Source: Salegentibacter sp. R32 (GTDB lineage Bacteria > Bacteroidota > Bacteroidia > Flavobacteriales > Flavobacteriaceae). Taken from it: 64,000 nt of DNA. The position numbers and the translations under genes were made by a program. The stretch covers positions 1-64,000 of the forward strand of contig NZ_RXOM01000067.1 of assembly GCF_008692195.1 (NCBI RefSeq). The letters run 5' to 3'. Shown here piece by piece: positions 23,433 through 30,876 of the stretch (position 1 is the first letter of the stretch; each line of letters begins with the position of its first letter). The notes beneath the pieces were generated by a model, which was not told the DNA's origin, ran no database searches, and worked only from the letters and a program-made list of their open reading frames with translations.

Positions 23433-24259
23433 TGAGTATAGGTTTAGAATATATCGATACGGTATTCCAGACGATTAAAGAAAGTGACTTTTCTCAATAT
23501 ACCATCACAGGTATGAAGACGCTTGCCATATTGTTCTTTCTGGTCAATATTTTAAAAAAATATAATGAAGGAATGGCAAACACCGATGGTCAAACTTGGG
23601 GTCTTCGTCCTAATGAGCTTTTTAAAAACTTTTTAATTGTACTATTAGTGATCTTTTCCACTGAAATTCTGGGGGTCTTTGATGGTATTCTGGTTTCTAT
23701 AGAAAGTCAATACAGAAATACAGCACCGGCACTGATGCCATTACAATTAAGTGATGTCGATTTGGAGAAAGATGTAGGTGCCATTGAAGCCACAAAAAAG
23801 GCGATGGCCGTGCTTTACGAAGCTTTGGTTACCCCACTTTTTGGTTTAAAAATGATTGCATTTATTGCTGGGGTCATTCTTTGGTTATTGGATTTATTTA
23901 TCTATCCCTTATTTCTGGCTGAACGTTATTTTTTATTGGGGCTGATGCAAGCGTTTTTTCCGCTGGTCATTAGCCTGGCGGTCTTCGAGAAATTTCGAAA
24001 CTTAGCTTACCAGTTTTTTAAACTTTATGCCGGAGTCTATATGTTGGTGCCTGCCTTCTTTTTGGTAAACATTTTCATTAATAACCTTTATACAGAAATA
24101 AATTCAAGCTTTTGGAATGATCTCTTTGGTACCGATTGGGGAAGTGAATTTTTTGCCCCGCTTATTGAGCTGGCTTCTATCGGATTTATCGTGCTTTTAA
24201 AATTCAAATTATATAAAAAGTCAAGCTCCTTTGTATTACATCTTTTTACCGGAGGATAA
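23432..24259 (+). CDS. traJ: TraJ-like conjugation inner membrane protein, VirB6-like
   Basis: A 275-residue protein with five to six hydrophobic helices (about 22-40, 66-84, 131-160, 167-190, 195-215 and 236-255). This is the usual topology of the CTnDOT TraJ / VirB6 channel protein. A conserved-looking central loop (ALMPLQLSDVDLEKDVG) would face the periplasm. The gene overlaps traI by one base and precedes traK by 17. Confidence 0.8.
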   Translation: MSIGLEYIDTVFQTIKESDFSQYTITGMKTLAILFFLVNILKKYNEGMANTDGQTWGLRPNELFKNFLIVLLVIFSTEILGVFDGILVSIESQYRNTAPALMPLQLSDVDLEKDVGAIEATKKAMAVLYEALVTPLFGLKMIAFIAGVILWLLDLFIYPLFLAERYFLLGLMQAFFPLVISLAVFEKFRNLAYQFFKLYAGVYMLVPAFFLVNIFINNLYTEINSSFWNDLFGTDWGSEFFAPLIELASIGFIVLLKFKLYKKSSSFVLHLFTGG

Positions 24260-24276
24260 AATCAATTCATAAAATT

Positions 24277-24903
24277 ATGAAAACACCTTATACCAATATC
24301 TATAAAGTTCTTAGGACAAATCGTTTTGTCGTATTAACGGTCGTCATCGGTGCTTCCTTATCGATGATTGCATCGGGGTTCTTTGCCTACCGAATTTTTA
24401 AACAAAGTCAGCAAAGTGCATTTGTGATTAATGATCAAGGACAAGTAATCCCCTTACAGCTTATTGAACATCGGGAAAATCTAGAAGTGGAAGCTAAAGC
24501 CCATTTAGAAATGTTTCACCGTTATTTCTATCAAATCAATGCCAATAATTTTGAACGAAATATGGAAAAGGCATTGTGGCTTGGGGATAACTCGATAGCT
24601 GAACTCTATCGTCAAAAAAAAGCCGAAGGAATTTACAATCGCTTATTGCAATACTCATTGATCCAAAAAATAAGTGCTATACATTCAGAAATATCTTTAA
24701 AAAATGGCGAAATCAATTTTATGACCACCACCCGGTTTAGTATTACCCGGGGCGAGGCTACCGATTCCTATGAAATTAAAACCAGCGGTCAACTGATGAA
24801 GGTGGATCGAAATTTTCCACACAATCCCCACGGGTTAATCATTAAAAATTTTTATGAACAAAGTTTAACTAAAATACATAGCCATGAAAGTACAAAAGAA
24901 TAA
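24277..24903 (+). CDS. traK: TraK-like conjugation protein, VirB8-like
   Basis: A 208-residue bitopic protein: a short cytoplasmic N-terminus, one helix (FVVLTVVIGASLSMIASGFF, residues 18-37) and a periplasmic domain with the NTF2-like fold of VirB8 (FHRYFYQINANNFERNMEKA, RGEATDSYEIKTSGQL, HGLIIKNF). It is a scaffold linking inner membrane parts of the channel. Its last 20 bases overlap traM. Confidence 0.85.
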   Translation: MKTPYTNIYKVLRTNRFVVLTVVIGASLSMIASGFFAYRIFKQSQQSAFVINDQGQVIPLQLIEHRENLEVEAKAHLEMFHRYFYQINANNFERNMEKALWLGDNSIAELYRQKKAEGIYNRLLQYSLIQKISAIHSEISLKNGEINFMTTTRFSITRGEATDSYEIKTSGQLMKVDRNFPHNPHGLIIKNFYEQSLTKIHSHESTKE

Positions 24904-25798
24904 AATCGTAATGATAGTAATATTACTAAGTGTGGTATTGTTTATCGTAGGGTATTCCATTATTACTTTTGGAGAACAGGAAGAAGAATCCTTAGAAGAC
25001 AAACAGCCTCCGGTTCCGCAATTAGAAAAAGATCCCGAGCAGTACAGCACGAAGATCGAAGCATTGGATCATCTGGAGGAAGAAAGAACGGAACATATTC
25101 CAGAAGTTTATAATGAAGATTTGTTTGATACTACCGGGACCTATCGGGAAGATCAATTGGCTTATGAAAAACAACAGTTGATCGATAGTGTCTATCAACA
25201 ATATTCAGATAATTCCAGAATAAGACAAGCCGGAAATAATACCAGTACCCTCAATCCTTCTCAAAATACATTGGAGGAGGAGAAGCAATTAGAACAATTA
25301 GAAGAATTAGGTTTAGAACATCAATTGTTCTTTGCCGCTAATGGGGTAAATACTCTATCAACAATGAAAGGTAGGACAGATGAAATCATATCAGTGAGTG
25401 TTGATGGCGAACAAAAAATTAGTACTAATGAAAGATTATCCCTGCGCTTAGGTAAAAAATCTTGGATAGGAGGAAAACAGTACCTTAAAAATACACCTAT
25501 TTATGCTACCGTTAATTTTGCTCCTAATAGAACTTTACTGAAAATCACCCATATTCAAGAAAAAGAAGTACAACTAAATGCTTTTGATCTTCAGGATGGA
25601 GGGGAAGGGGTTTATTTGAAAAATAGCTTTCAACAAGAAGCTACACGGGAAGTACTCGACCAGACGGTAGGCTCTATTAATATTCCAACGGTGCCTCAAG
25701 TCAGCGGGCTTAAAAACTTATTTAGAAGAAACAATCGAAATGTGAAAGTAACCATCTTGGATCAATATCAAATGAATTTAAAACCCGTAAAACAATAA
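24884..25798 (+). CDS. traM: TraM-like conjugation protein, VirB10-like
   Basis: A 304-residue protein with an N-terminal transmembrane helix (IVMIVILLSVVLFIVGYSII) and an acidic, low-complexity periplasmic linker (EQEEESLEDKQPP, then LEEEKQLEQLEELG). The C-terminal beta-rich domain (RLSLRLGKKSW, TPIYATVNFAPNRTLLKI) is of the type CTnDOT TraM shares with VirB10. It spans from the inner membrane to the outer membrane core complex together with TraN. Confidence 0.85.
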   Translation: MKVQKNKIVMIVILLSVVLFIVGYSIITFGEQEEESLEDKQPPVPQLEKDPEQYSTKIEALDHLEEERTEHIPEVYNEDLFDTTGTYREDQLAYEKQQLIDSVYQQYSDNSRIRQAGNNTSTLNPSQNTLEEEKQLEQLEELGLEHQLFFAANGVNTLSTMKGRTDEIISVSVDGEQKISTNERLSLRLGKKSWIGGKQYLKNTPIYATVNFAPNRTLLKITHIQEKEVQLNAFDLQDGGEGVYLKNSFQQEATREVLDQTVGSINIPTVPQVSGLKNLFRRNNRNVKVTILDQYQMNLKPVKQ

Positions 25799-25801
25799 AT
25801 T

Positions 25802-26602
25802 ATGAAAAATCTAATTCTAAAATTTCTACTACTGTTCTCAAGTTTTACCACTTTTGCATTCTCTGATCCGGACACGCTATATGTAAATAATTATAAAGCA
25901 GTAGCGTTGTTCTTCCCATCGCCAATCAAACAAGCAATTACCGGAAATAATCATTTTACGTTTACCTATAATAGAGAGGCACCTCAATACCTGGGACTTT
26001 TGCAAGGAATAGATGGTAAAGATGGGAATTTATTAGTGATTACCGTTGATGGTAATGTATTTAGCTACATTGTTAAGTACAGCGATGATTTAAAGCAGCT
26101 TACTTATTTTATATCTAATAAGAAGCGTGTGGGAACCGAGCACGCTATCTCCCAAAAAAAACTATCTGTTTTTGAAAAAGATTCGGTCGGCAGACAACAG
26201 AAATATTTTGAAAGATATAGCGAATATCTTTTAACTTCTTCTTCCCAGCATATCAAAACTAAACGTCGATCAGGTATCAAACTCAAGATGGAAAGACTAG
26301 CCTATAGTCGTGATCAAACTTATCTAGTGATAGAAATTAAAAATAAATCAGGGATTGCACTGGAGTTAGAATACCTAGAACTTTTCCGGGTTCAGGGAAA
26401 TCAAAAAAGAAAATCCTCTTACCAAAAGCTTTCTTTAACTCCTATTTTAAAGTATAAAGTGCCCGATAAAGTGTACCATAGCCAAAGCTTTAGGTTCGTG
26501 TATGTTTTCCCGAAATTTGTGTTAGGAGAAGATGAGAAACTTCAATTAGAATTTCAAGAGAAAAAGGGGAGAAGGAAGTTAATTTTAAATGCTAAACTAT
26601 AA
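25802..26602 (+). CDS. traN: TraN-like conjugation protein, VirB9-like
   Basis: A 266-residue protein with a signal peptide (residues 1-20) and the TraN pattern: an N-terminal beta domain beginning with the typical YVNNYKAVALFFPSPIKQAI, and a C-terminal domain (MERLAYSRDQTYLVIEIKN, FRFVYVFPKFVLGEDEKLQL). It is an outer-membrane-associated core component, partner of TraM. It is the last gene of the operon and is followed directly by a strong terminator, so traO, traP and traQ are absent at this position. Confidence 0.85.
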   Translation: MKNLILKFLLLFSSFTTFAFSDPDTLYVNNYKAVALFFPSPIKQAITGNNHFTFTYNREAPQYLGLLQGIDGKDGNLLVITVDGNVFSYIVKYSDDLKQLTYFISNKKRVGTEHAISQKKLSVFEKDSVGRQQKYFERYSEYLLTSSSQHIKTKRRSGIKLKMERLAYSRDQTYLVIEIKNKSGIALELEYLELFRVQGNQKRKSSYQKLSLTPILKYKVPDKVYHSQSFRFVYVFPKFVLGEDEKLQLEFQEKKGRRKLILNAKL

Positions 26603-26603
26603 A

Positions 26604-26633
26604 AAAAGACCGGCAAAATTGTCGGTCTTTTTA
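26604..26633 (+). terminator. terminator after traN
   Basis: Stem AAAGACCG / CGGTCTTT with a GCAAAATTGT loop, A-run before and TTTTT after. It closes the transfer operon. Confidence 0.9.
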
Positions 26634-27236
26634 TATCATATTAATATACTTTTTATACTTTAAATTTGGCTATTTCTTTACGAGATTACTTTCGAACGGA
26701 TTTCTCTGGGTATCAATATTACTATTTTCTGTTATAGAAATTATTAGTAATGGTTAAGTATGTATAAAATTTATAGGCAATTACAATTCCTGCTGCGCTT
26801 GATATAATTTCAATTTATTCTTCTTAACTCCACGCTTATAGTTTAGAGTTCTATGAATCTAACTTTAAATTTAAAAAATCATTCCAGATTATTAGCAGGT
26901 ATATTATTTAGTATTTTCATCTTTAATTAAAAATTTATATTAAAAGGTATCTTAAAGTTGGTTAGGATTTCCAAAATAAATAATAATGAATTATAAATGG
27001 AAAGACTAAAAATTAAAAATCAGAATTGTAATTATAAAGTTTACTAAACATTTATTGATCACAATAATCAATAAAATAAAATTTCAATAATGTCGATAGG
27101 GATTACAATCTCAATTTTATATTTAATTAATAGTAGAATTTAATATCATTTATCTCGAAATGAGATTATCTAAATCACTTTAACTTTTAAATTTGAAAAA
27201 GGTAAAATTCTGTACCTATTCTGTACCCATTAAAAA
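26634..27236. other. gene-free AT-rich border of the accessory region
   Basis: About 600 bases with no frame of note on either strand and very low GC. Near its right end, ATTCTGTACC occurs twice in direct orientation (27207-27216 and 27218-27227), next to the tRNA-Met terminator. The location, between the last transfer gene and a tRNA 3' end, is where an integrated element would end, so this is the likely right border. Confidence 0.5.
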
Positions 27237-27266
27237 ACAAAAGGCTTTCGATTTCTCGAAAGCCTT
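27232..27266 (-). terminator. terminator downstream of tRNA-Met
   Basis: Perfect stem AAGGCTTTCGA / TCGAAAGCCTT (27241-27251 and 27256-27266). Read on the minus strand it is followed by TTGTTTTTT. It terminates the leftward tRNA transcript. Confidence 0.85.
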
Positions 27267-27276
27267 GTTATTACTG

Positions 27277-27350
27277 TAGCGAGACCGAGATTTGAACTCG
27301 GGACCTCCGGGTTATGAATCCGACGCTCTAACCAACTGAGCTACCTCGCC
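27277..27350 (-). tRNA. tRNA-Met (CAT anticodon)
   Basis: A 74-nt cloverleaf on the minus strand. The acceptor stem is GGCGAGG / TCTCGCT with discriminator A, the D-arm GCTCAGTTGGTTAGAGC, the anticodon loop TTCATAA (CAT) and the T-arm CCGAG-TTCAAAT-CTCGG. The T-loop is normal. The first acceptor pair is G-T rather than the C1/A72 mismatch of initiator tRNA, so this is the elongator type; a tRNA-Ile2 (lysidine) reading cannot be fully excluded. No CCA is encoded. The left neighbour is accessory DNA, so it may be an integration target. Confidence 0.9.
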
Positions 27351-27476
27351 GTTTGCGGGTGCAAATATAAAATTATTTTGTTCTGTAACAAATAACTTTT
27401 AAAAAATAAAATCAGTAATTTTTCTTTTAATCTTACTCAAGAATATATATATTGCCTTTCAACTAATTTTTGACGT

Positions 27477-27872
27477 ATGAGCAATAAAATAAAATATGAA
27501 ATGGAGTTTCCTATCCAAGCGTCTCCATCACTATTATATCAATATCTATCAACTCCTTCAGGCTTAAGTGAGTGGTATGCAGACAATGTAAATTCCCGCG
27601 GTGAGGTTTTTACCTTTATTTGGGAAGGCAGTGAAGAGCAAGCCAAACTATTAAGCAAAAAAAGTGACGAGCGTATTAAAATGCGTTGGCTGGAAGATGA
27701 AGAAGAAGGAAATTCGTATTTTTTTGAAATGCGTATTCAGGTAGATGAAATTACCAAAGACGTTTCTTTAATGATTACCGATTTTGCCGAAGATGAAGAT
27801 GAAGTGAACGAAGGTAAAATGCTTTGGGAAAATATGATTTCTGACTTAAAACATGTGCTAGGTTCTGCCTAA
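27477..27872 (+). CDS. START-like / AHSA1-type lipid-binding-fold protein
   Basis: A 131-residue protein with the START/Bet v1-like helix-grip signature: an N-terminal strand, then FPIQASPSLLYQYLSTPSGLSEWYA (quoted in part), the VFTFIWEGSEE strands and a long C-terminal helix (KMLWENMISDLKHVLGS). It is a conserved flavobacterial cytoplasmic protein without assigned ligand. It precedes the class IV aminotransferase gene by about 60 bases, with a hairpin terminator between them. Confidence 0.8.
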   Translation: MSNKIKYEMEFPIQASPSLLYQYLSTPSGLSEWYADNVNSRGEVFTFIWEGSEEQAKLLSKKSDERIKMRWLEDEEEGNSYFFEMRIQVDEITKDVSLMITDFAEDEDEVNEGKMLWENMISDLKHVLGSA

Positions 27873-27890
27873 AAGACATTTTCAATTTTG

Positions 27891-27931
27891 TATATTTGCC
27901 CCGTTTTTTATTGAAAAATCGGGGTTTTTTT
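27891..27931 (+). terminator. promoter box and overlapping hairpin before the aminotransferase
   Basis: TATATTTG (27891-27898) fits the TAnnTTTG -7 box. It is followed directly by CCCCG...CGGGG (27899-27924) and seven Ts ending right before the ATG at 27932. The hairpin can serve as terminator for the START-like gene; its T-run is also the sequence just ahead of the next start codon. Confidence 0.5.
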
Positions 27932-28777
27932 ATGGTCAATTTTGAAGGGAATATTTTAGAAGAACAAGAAGCGAACATCAGCTTGAATAATCGTTGTTTT
28001 AATTATGCCGATGGTGTTTTTGAAACCATCCGTGTGATTAATGGAAAGGTAATGTTTTGGGAAGATCATTATTTTAGGTTAATGTCTTCCATGCGAATTT
28101 TACGAATGAATATCCCCATGGATTTTTCACCGGAGTTTCTAGAGGAAAAAATTCTTCAGCTCATTGAAAAAAACGGACTTTCAACCAAGCCCGCCAAAGT
28201 GAAAATAAATGTTTTTAGAAAAGAAGGCGGTTTATATAAACCCACGACCCGGGAAGTAAGTTATTTTATAAGAACTTTTGAATTGGAAAATCCTTTTTAT
28301 ACGATTAATGAAGAGGATTATGAAGTGGAATTATTTAAAGACCATTACCTTACCAGCGGTTTGCTTTCCACATTAAAATCTACCAATAAAATTATAAATG
28401 TACTCGCCAGTATTTATGCCGAAGAAAACGATTATCAGAATTGTTTATTGGTAAACGAAAAGAAAAGTGTAGTGGAAGCTATTAACGGAAACTTGTTTGT
28501 AGTAAAAGACAACACCATAAAAACCGCTCCACTGGAAGAAGGTTGCTTAAACGGAATTACCCGAAAAAAATTAATAGAAGTCATTAATAAATTAGATGAT
28601 TTCACCTTAGAAGAAGTAGCTGTTTCTCCTTTTGAGCTTCAAAAAGCCGATGAATTATTCCTAACCAATGTAATTACTGGAATTCAACCCATTACAAAAT
28701 ACAGAAAGAAGACGTTTGAAAATAAGGTAGCTAAACAATTATTGGCAAAACTGAATGCTAGCGCGAGATTAGCTTAG
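27932..28777 (+). CDS. class IV aminotransferase (BCAT / aminodeoxychorismate lyase type)
   Basis: A 281-residue protein from ATG 27932 (MVNFEGN); an upstream ATG at 27896 would lie inside the terminator hairpin. PLP fold-type IV features include NNRCFNYADGVFETIR near the N-terminus, the Schiff-base Lys in LKSTNKI, VEAINGNLFVVKDNTIKT and the EGCLNGITRKKLIE block. It catalyses amino transfer to branched-chain keto acids or 4-amino-4-deoxychorismate cleavage. Sequence alone does not separate these. Confidence 0.85.
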   Translation: MVNFEGNILEEQEANISLNNRCFNYADGVFETIRVINGKVMFWEDHYFRLMSSMRILRMNIPMDFSPEFLEEKILQLIEKNGLSTKPAKVKINVFRKEGGLYKPTTREVSYFIRTFELENPFYTINEEDYEVELFKDHYLTSGLLSTLKSTNKIINVLASIYAEENDYQNCLLVNEKKSVVEAINGNLFVVKDNTIKTAPLEEGCLNGITRKKLIEVINKLDDFTLEEVAVSPFELQKADELFLTNVITGIQPITKYRKKTFENKVAKQLLAKLNASARLA

Positions 28778-29334
28778 TTGTAACTGGGATTTTCTGGAGC
28801 ATTGGACCAGATCAAGTATTCACCGCCTAATTCTTTCATTTTATTTTTCCAGAAATCAGCATTGTTTTGTTGAAGGATGGTTTTCTGGTCTTCATCCTCA
28901 ATTACAATCCAAGCGTTGGACTGTAATTCAGAATTTAACTGTTCGGGATCCCAACCAGAATAGCCTAAAAAAAACTTGATATCGTCTTCTAATATTAAGT
29001 CGTTATCAATTAAGCTTTTAACAGCTTCAAAATTACCGCCCCAAAAAATTCCATTTTTAATTTCAATACTATCGGGAATTAGATTGGGAACTTTGTGAAT
29101 AAAATAAAGATTGTCCTGTTCTACAGGGCCGCCGTTATAAATTTGAAAATCTTTCTTTACATCAGGGATTAAATCTGAAAGTGTAAAATCCAGTTTTTTG
29201 TTCAGTATAAAACCAATGGAACCTTCTTGATTATGGTCGGCCAGTAAAACCACCGATCTATTAAAGGAAAGATCTCCAATAATGGATGGTTCTGCAACTA
29301 ATAATCTGCCCTTATTTGGTTGTAATGATATCAA
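28774..29334 (-). CDS. YqgE/AlgH family protein (DUF179)
   Basis: A 186-residue protein with the YqgE pattern: GRLLVAEPSIIGDLSFNRSV, DHNQEGSIGFILNKKL, YNGGPVEQDNLYFIH and FLGYSGWDPEQLNSEL. The function is not established in the family. It converges on the aminotransferase gene with a 4-base overlap of the stops. Confidence 0.9.
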   Translation of the reverse strand: MISLQPNKGRLLVAEPSIIGDLSFNRSVVLLADHNQEGSIGFILNKKLDFTLSDLIPDVKKDFQIYNGGPVEQDNLYFIHKVPNLIPDSIEIKNGIFWGGNFEAVKSLIDNDLILEDDIKFFLGYSGWDPEQLNSELQSNAWIVIEDEDQKTILQQNNADFWKNKMKELGGEYLIWSNAPENPSYN

Positions 29335-29403
29335 ATTTTAAGCTCTTTTATTTAAAACTAATTTAAAAATTTAATAAATGCAATATTTTCAAAAAAAAAG
29401 TAT

Positions 29404-29434
29404 AAAAAAAGCCTTCCCAATAGGAAAGGCTTTT
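29404..29434 (-). terminator. terminator of the HU gene
   Basis: Stem AAAAGCCTTTCC / GGGAAGGCTTTT on the minus strand (one mismatch) followed by a T-run, 40 bases after the HU stop. Confidence 0.8.
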
Positions 29435-29471
29435 AGTGTCTTTATGAATTAAACAGTTAATTCATAGAAGC

Positions 29472-29744
29472 TTAATTAACTGCTTTTTGTAAGTCAGATC
29501 CAGCTTTAAACTTTACTACGTTTTTAGCAGCAATTTTGATAGTTTTCCCAGTTTGTGGGTTTCTACCTTCACGAGCAGCTCTTTTAGATACAGACCAAGA
29601 TCCAAATCCTACTAAAGAAACTCGATCACCTTTTTTAAGAGATCCTTCTACATTTCCTAAAAAAGATTCTAATGCTTTTTTAGCGGCAGCTTTAGAGATT
29701 CCTGCGTCTTCTGCCATTGCATCAATTAAATTCGTTTTGTTCAT
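29472..29744 (-). CDS. HU family DNA-binding protein
   Basis: A 90-residue HU/IHF fold protein: [40 protein letters not shown] (the DNA-binding arm with RNPQTG) and a C-terminal [12 protein letters not shown]. It is a nucleoid-associated architectural protein, single-gene unit with its own promoter box and terminator. Confidence 0.95.
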   Translation of the reverse strand: MNKTNLIDAMAEDAGISKAAAKKALESFLGNVEGSLKKGDRVSLVGFGSWSVSKRAAREGRNPQTGKTIKIAAKNVVKFKAGSDLQKAVN

Positions 29745-29794
29745 AATTTTTGATTTAAACTAATTGTTGGTTAAACATTTATTGAATTCATCTA

Positions 29795-29802
29795 CAAATT
29801 TA
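29795..29802 (-). promoter_or_regulatory. -7 promoter box of the HU gene
   Basis: The minus strand reads TAAATTTG, an exact TAnnTTTG, 51 bases before the HU start. A TTG-containing stretch about 20 bases further upstream could be the -33 element. Confidence 0.45.
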
Positions 29803-29928
29803 TACGGAATTCTCATCTATGCAAGCAATAGCAAGGGAAATGCGTATAATTGTTGATAACTTTGGTGAATTGTTGATAAAACTTCCTTGTTTTATTTAAT
29901 TTTCGCTCGTTTCAGTATTTATAAGGGT

Positions 29929-30876
29929 TTATAACATTTTTGCATTCGCTTCTACTTGAAAACCATTCAAAAGTTCTTTGGTTTTCATTTTTCGTTTTCC
30001 GGGAAGCTGAATTTCTTCAATAAAAATAAAACCATCGGGCGTTGCTACTTTCAACAATTTATTTTCTTCGCTTATATTTCCGGTGGTTTCGGTATGTTCT
30101 TCCGTTTTATAATGAGCTGCATATATTTTACACCTTAATTCTTTATCGCCATTATTCATATAAGTCCAAGCCACGGGATATGGGCTCAAGCCTCTTATGA
30201 GATTGTAAATTTCTTTGGTGGGTTTGTTCCAGTCTATTTTAGTATTGTTGTTATTTAATTTATAAGCCGTTTTTAAATTACTATCGCCAGTTTGTTTCTG
30301 GGTTGAAATAGTTTCGGCTTTAATTAAATCTAGCGTTTTCACAACGGTGTCTGCTCCCAAATACATTAATTTGTTGTGAAGCTGTCCTGCATTTTCATGT
30401 TCATTAATAGATAATTCCCGACTTAAAATAATTTCACCGGTATCAATTTTATCATCGATAAAGAAAGTGGTAACGCCGGTTTTTTCTTCACCATTTATAA
30501 TGGCCCAATTAATAGGTGCTGCTCCGCGATATTGCGGTAACAAAGAAGCGTGTAAATTAAACGTGCCCAATTCCGGGAAATCCCAAACTTTTTTAGGCAA
30601 CATTCTAAAAGCAACTACGATGATTAAATTGGGATTGAGCCTTTCTAAATTTGTTTGAAACTCCTCAGATTTTAAATTGGTGGGTTGCAAGACTTCCAAT
30701 TGATGGGCAAGCGCTACTTTTTTAACCGCTGACTCCCGTAATTTTTGTCCTCGCCCGGCTGGTTTGTCGGGTGCGGTGACAACTCCCACAACTTTATATT
30801 TTTCGCTGATAATTTTTTCTAAAATGGTTACGGCAAAATCGGGCGTTCCCATAAATAGTATGCGTAGGTCTTTCAT
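29929..30876 (-). CDS. fmt: methionyl-tRNA formyltransferase
   Basis: A 315-residue protein. The N-terminal formyltransferase domain contains RILFMGTPDFAV, the catalytic block NLHASLLPQYRGAAPINWAI and DDKIDTGEII. The C-terminal domain binds tRNA. It formylates Met-tRNAi for translation initiation with 10-formyl-THF. The start codon overlaps the recQ stop by 4 bases (ATGA), so it is co-translated with recQ. Length is normal. Confidence 0.95.
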   Translation of the reverse strand: MKDLRILFMGTPDFAVTILEKIISEKYKVVGVVTAPDKPAGRGQKLRESAVKKVALAHQLEVLQPTNLKSEEFQTNLERLNPNLIIVVAFRMLPKKVWDFPELGTFNLHASLLPQYRGAAPINWAIINGEEKTGVTTFFIDDKIDTGEIILSRELSINEHENAGQLHNKLMYLGADTVVKTLDLIKAETISTQKQTGDSNLKTAYKLNNNNTKIDWNKPTKEIYNLIRGLSPYPVAWTYMNNGDKELRCKIYAAHYKTEEHTETTGNISEENKLLKVATPDGFIFIEEIQLPGKRKMKTKELLNGFQVEANAKML

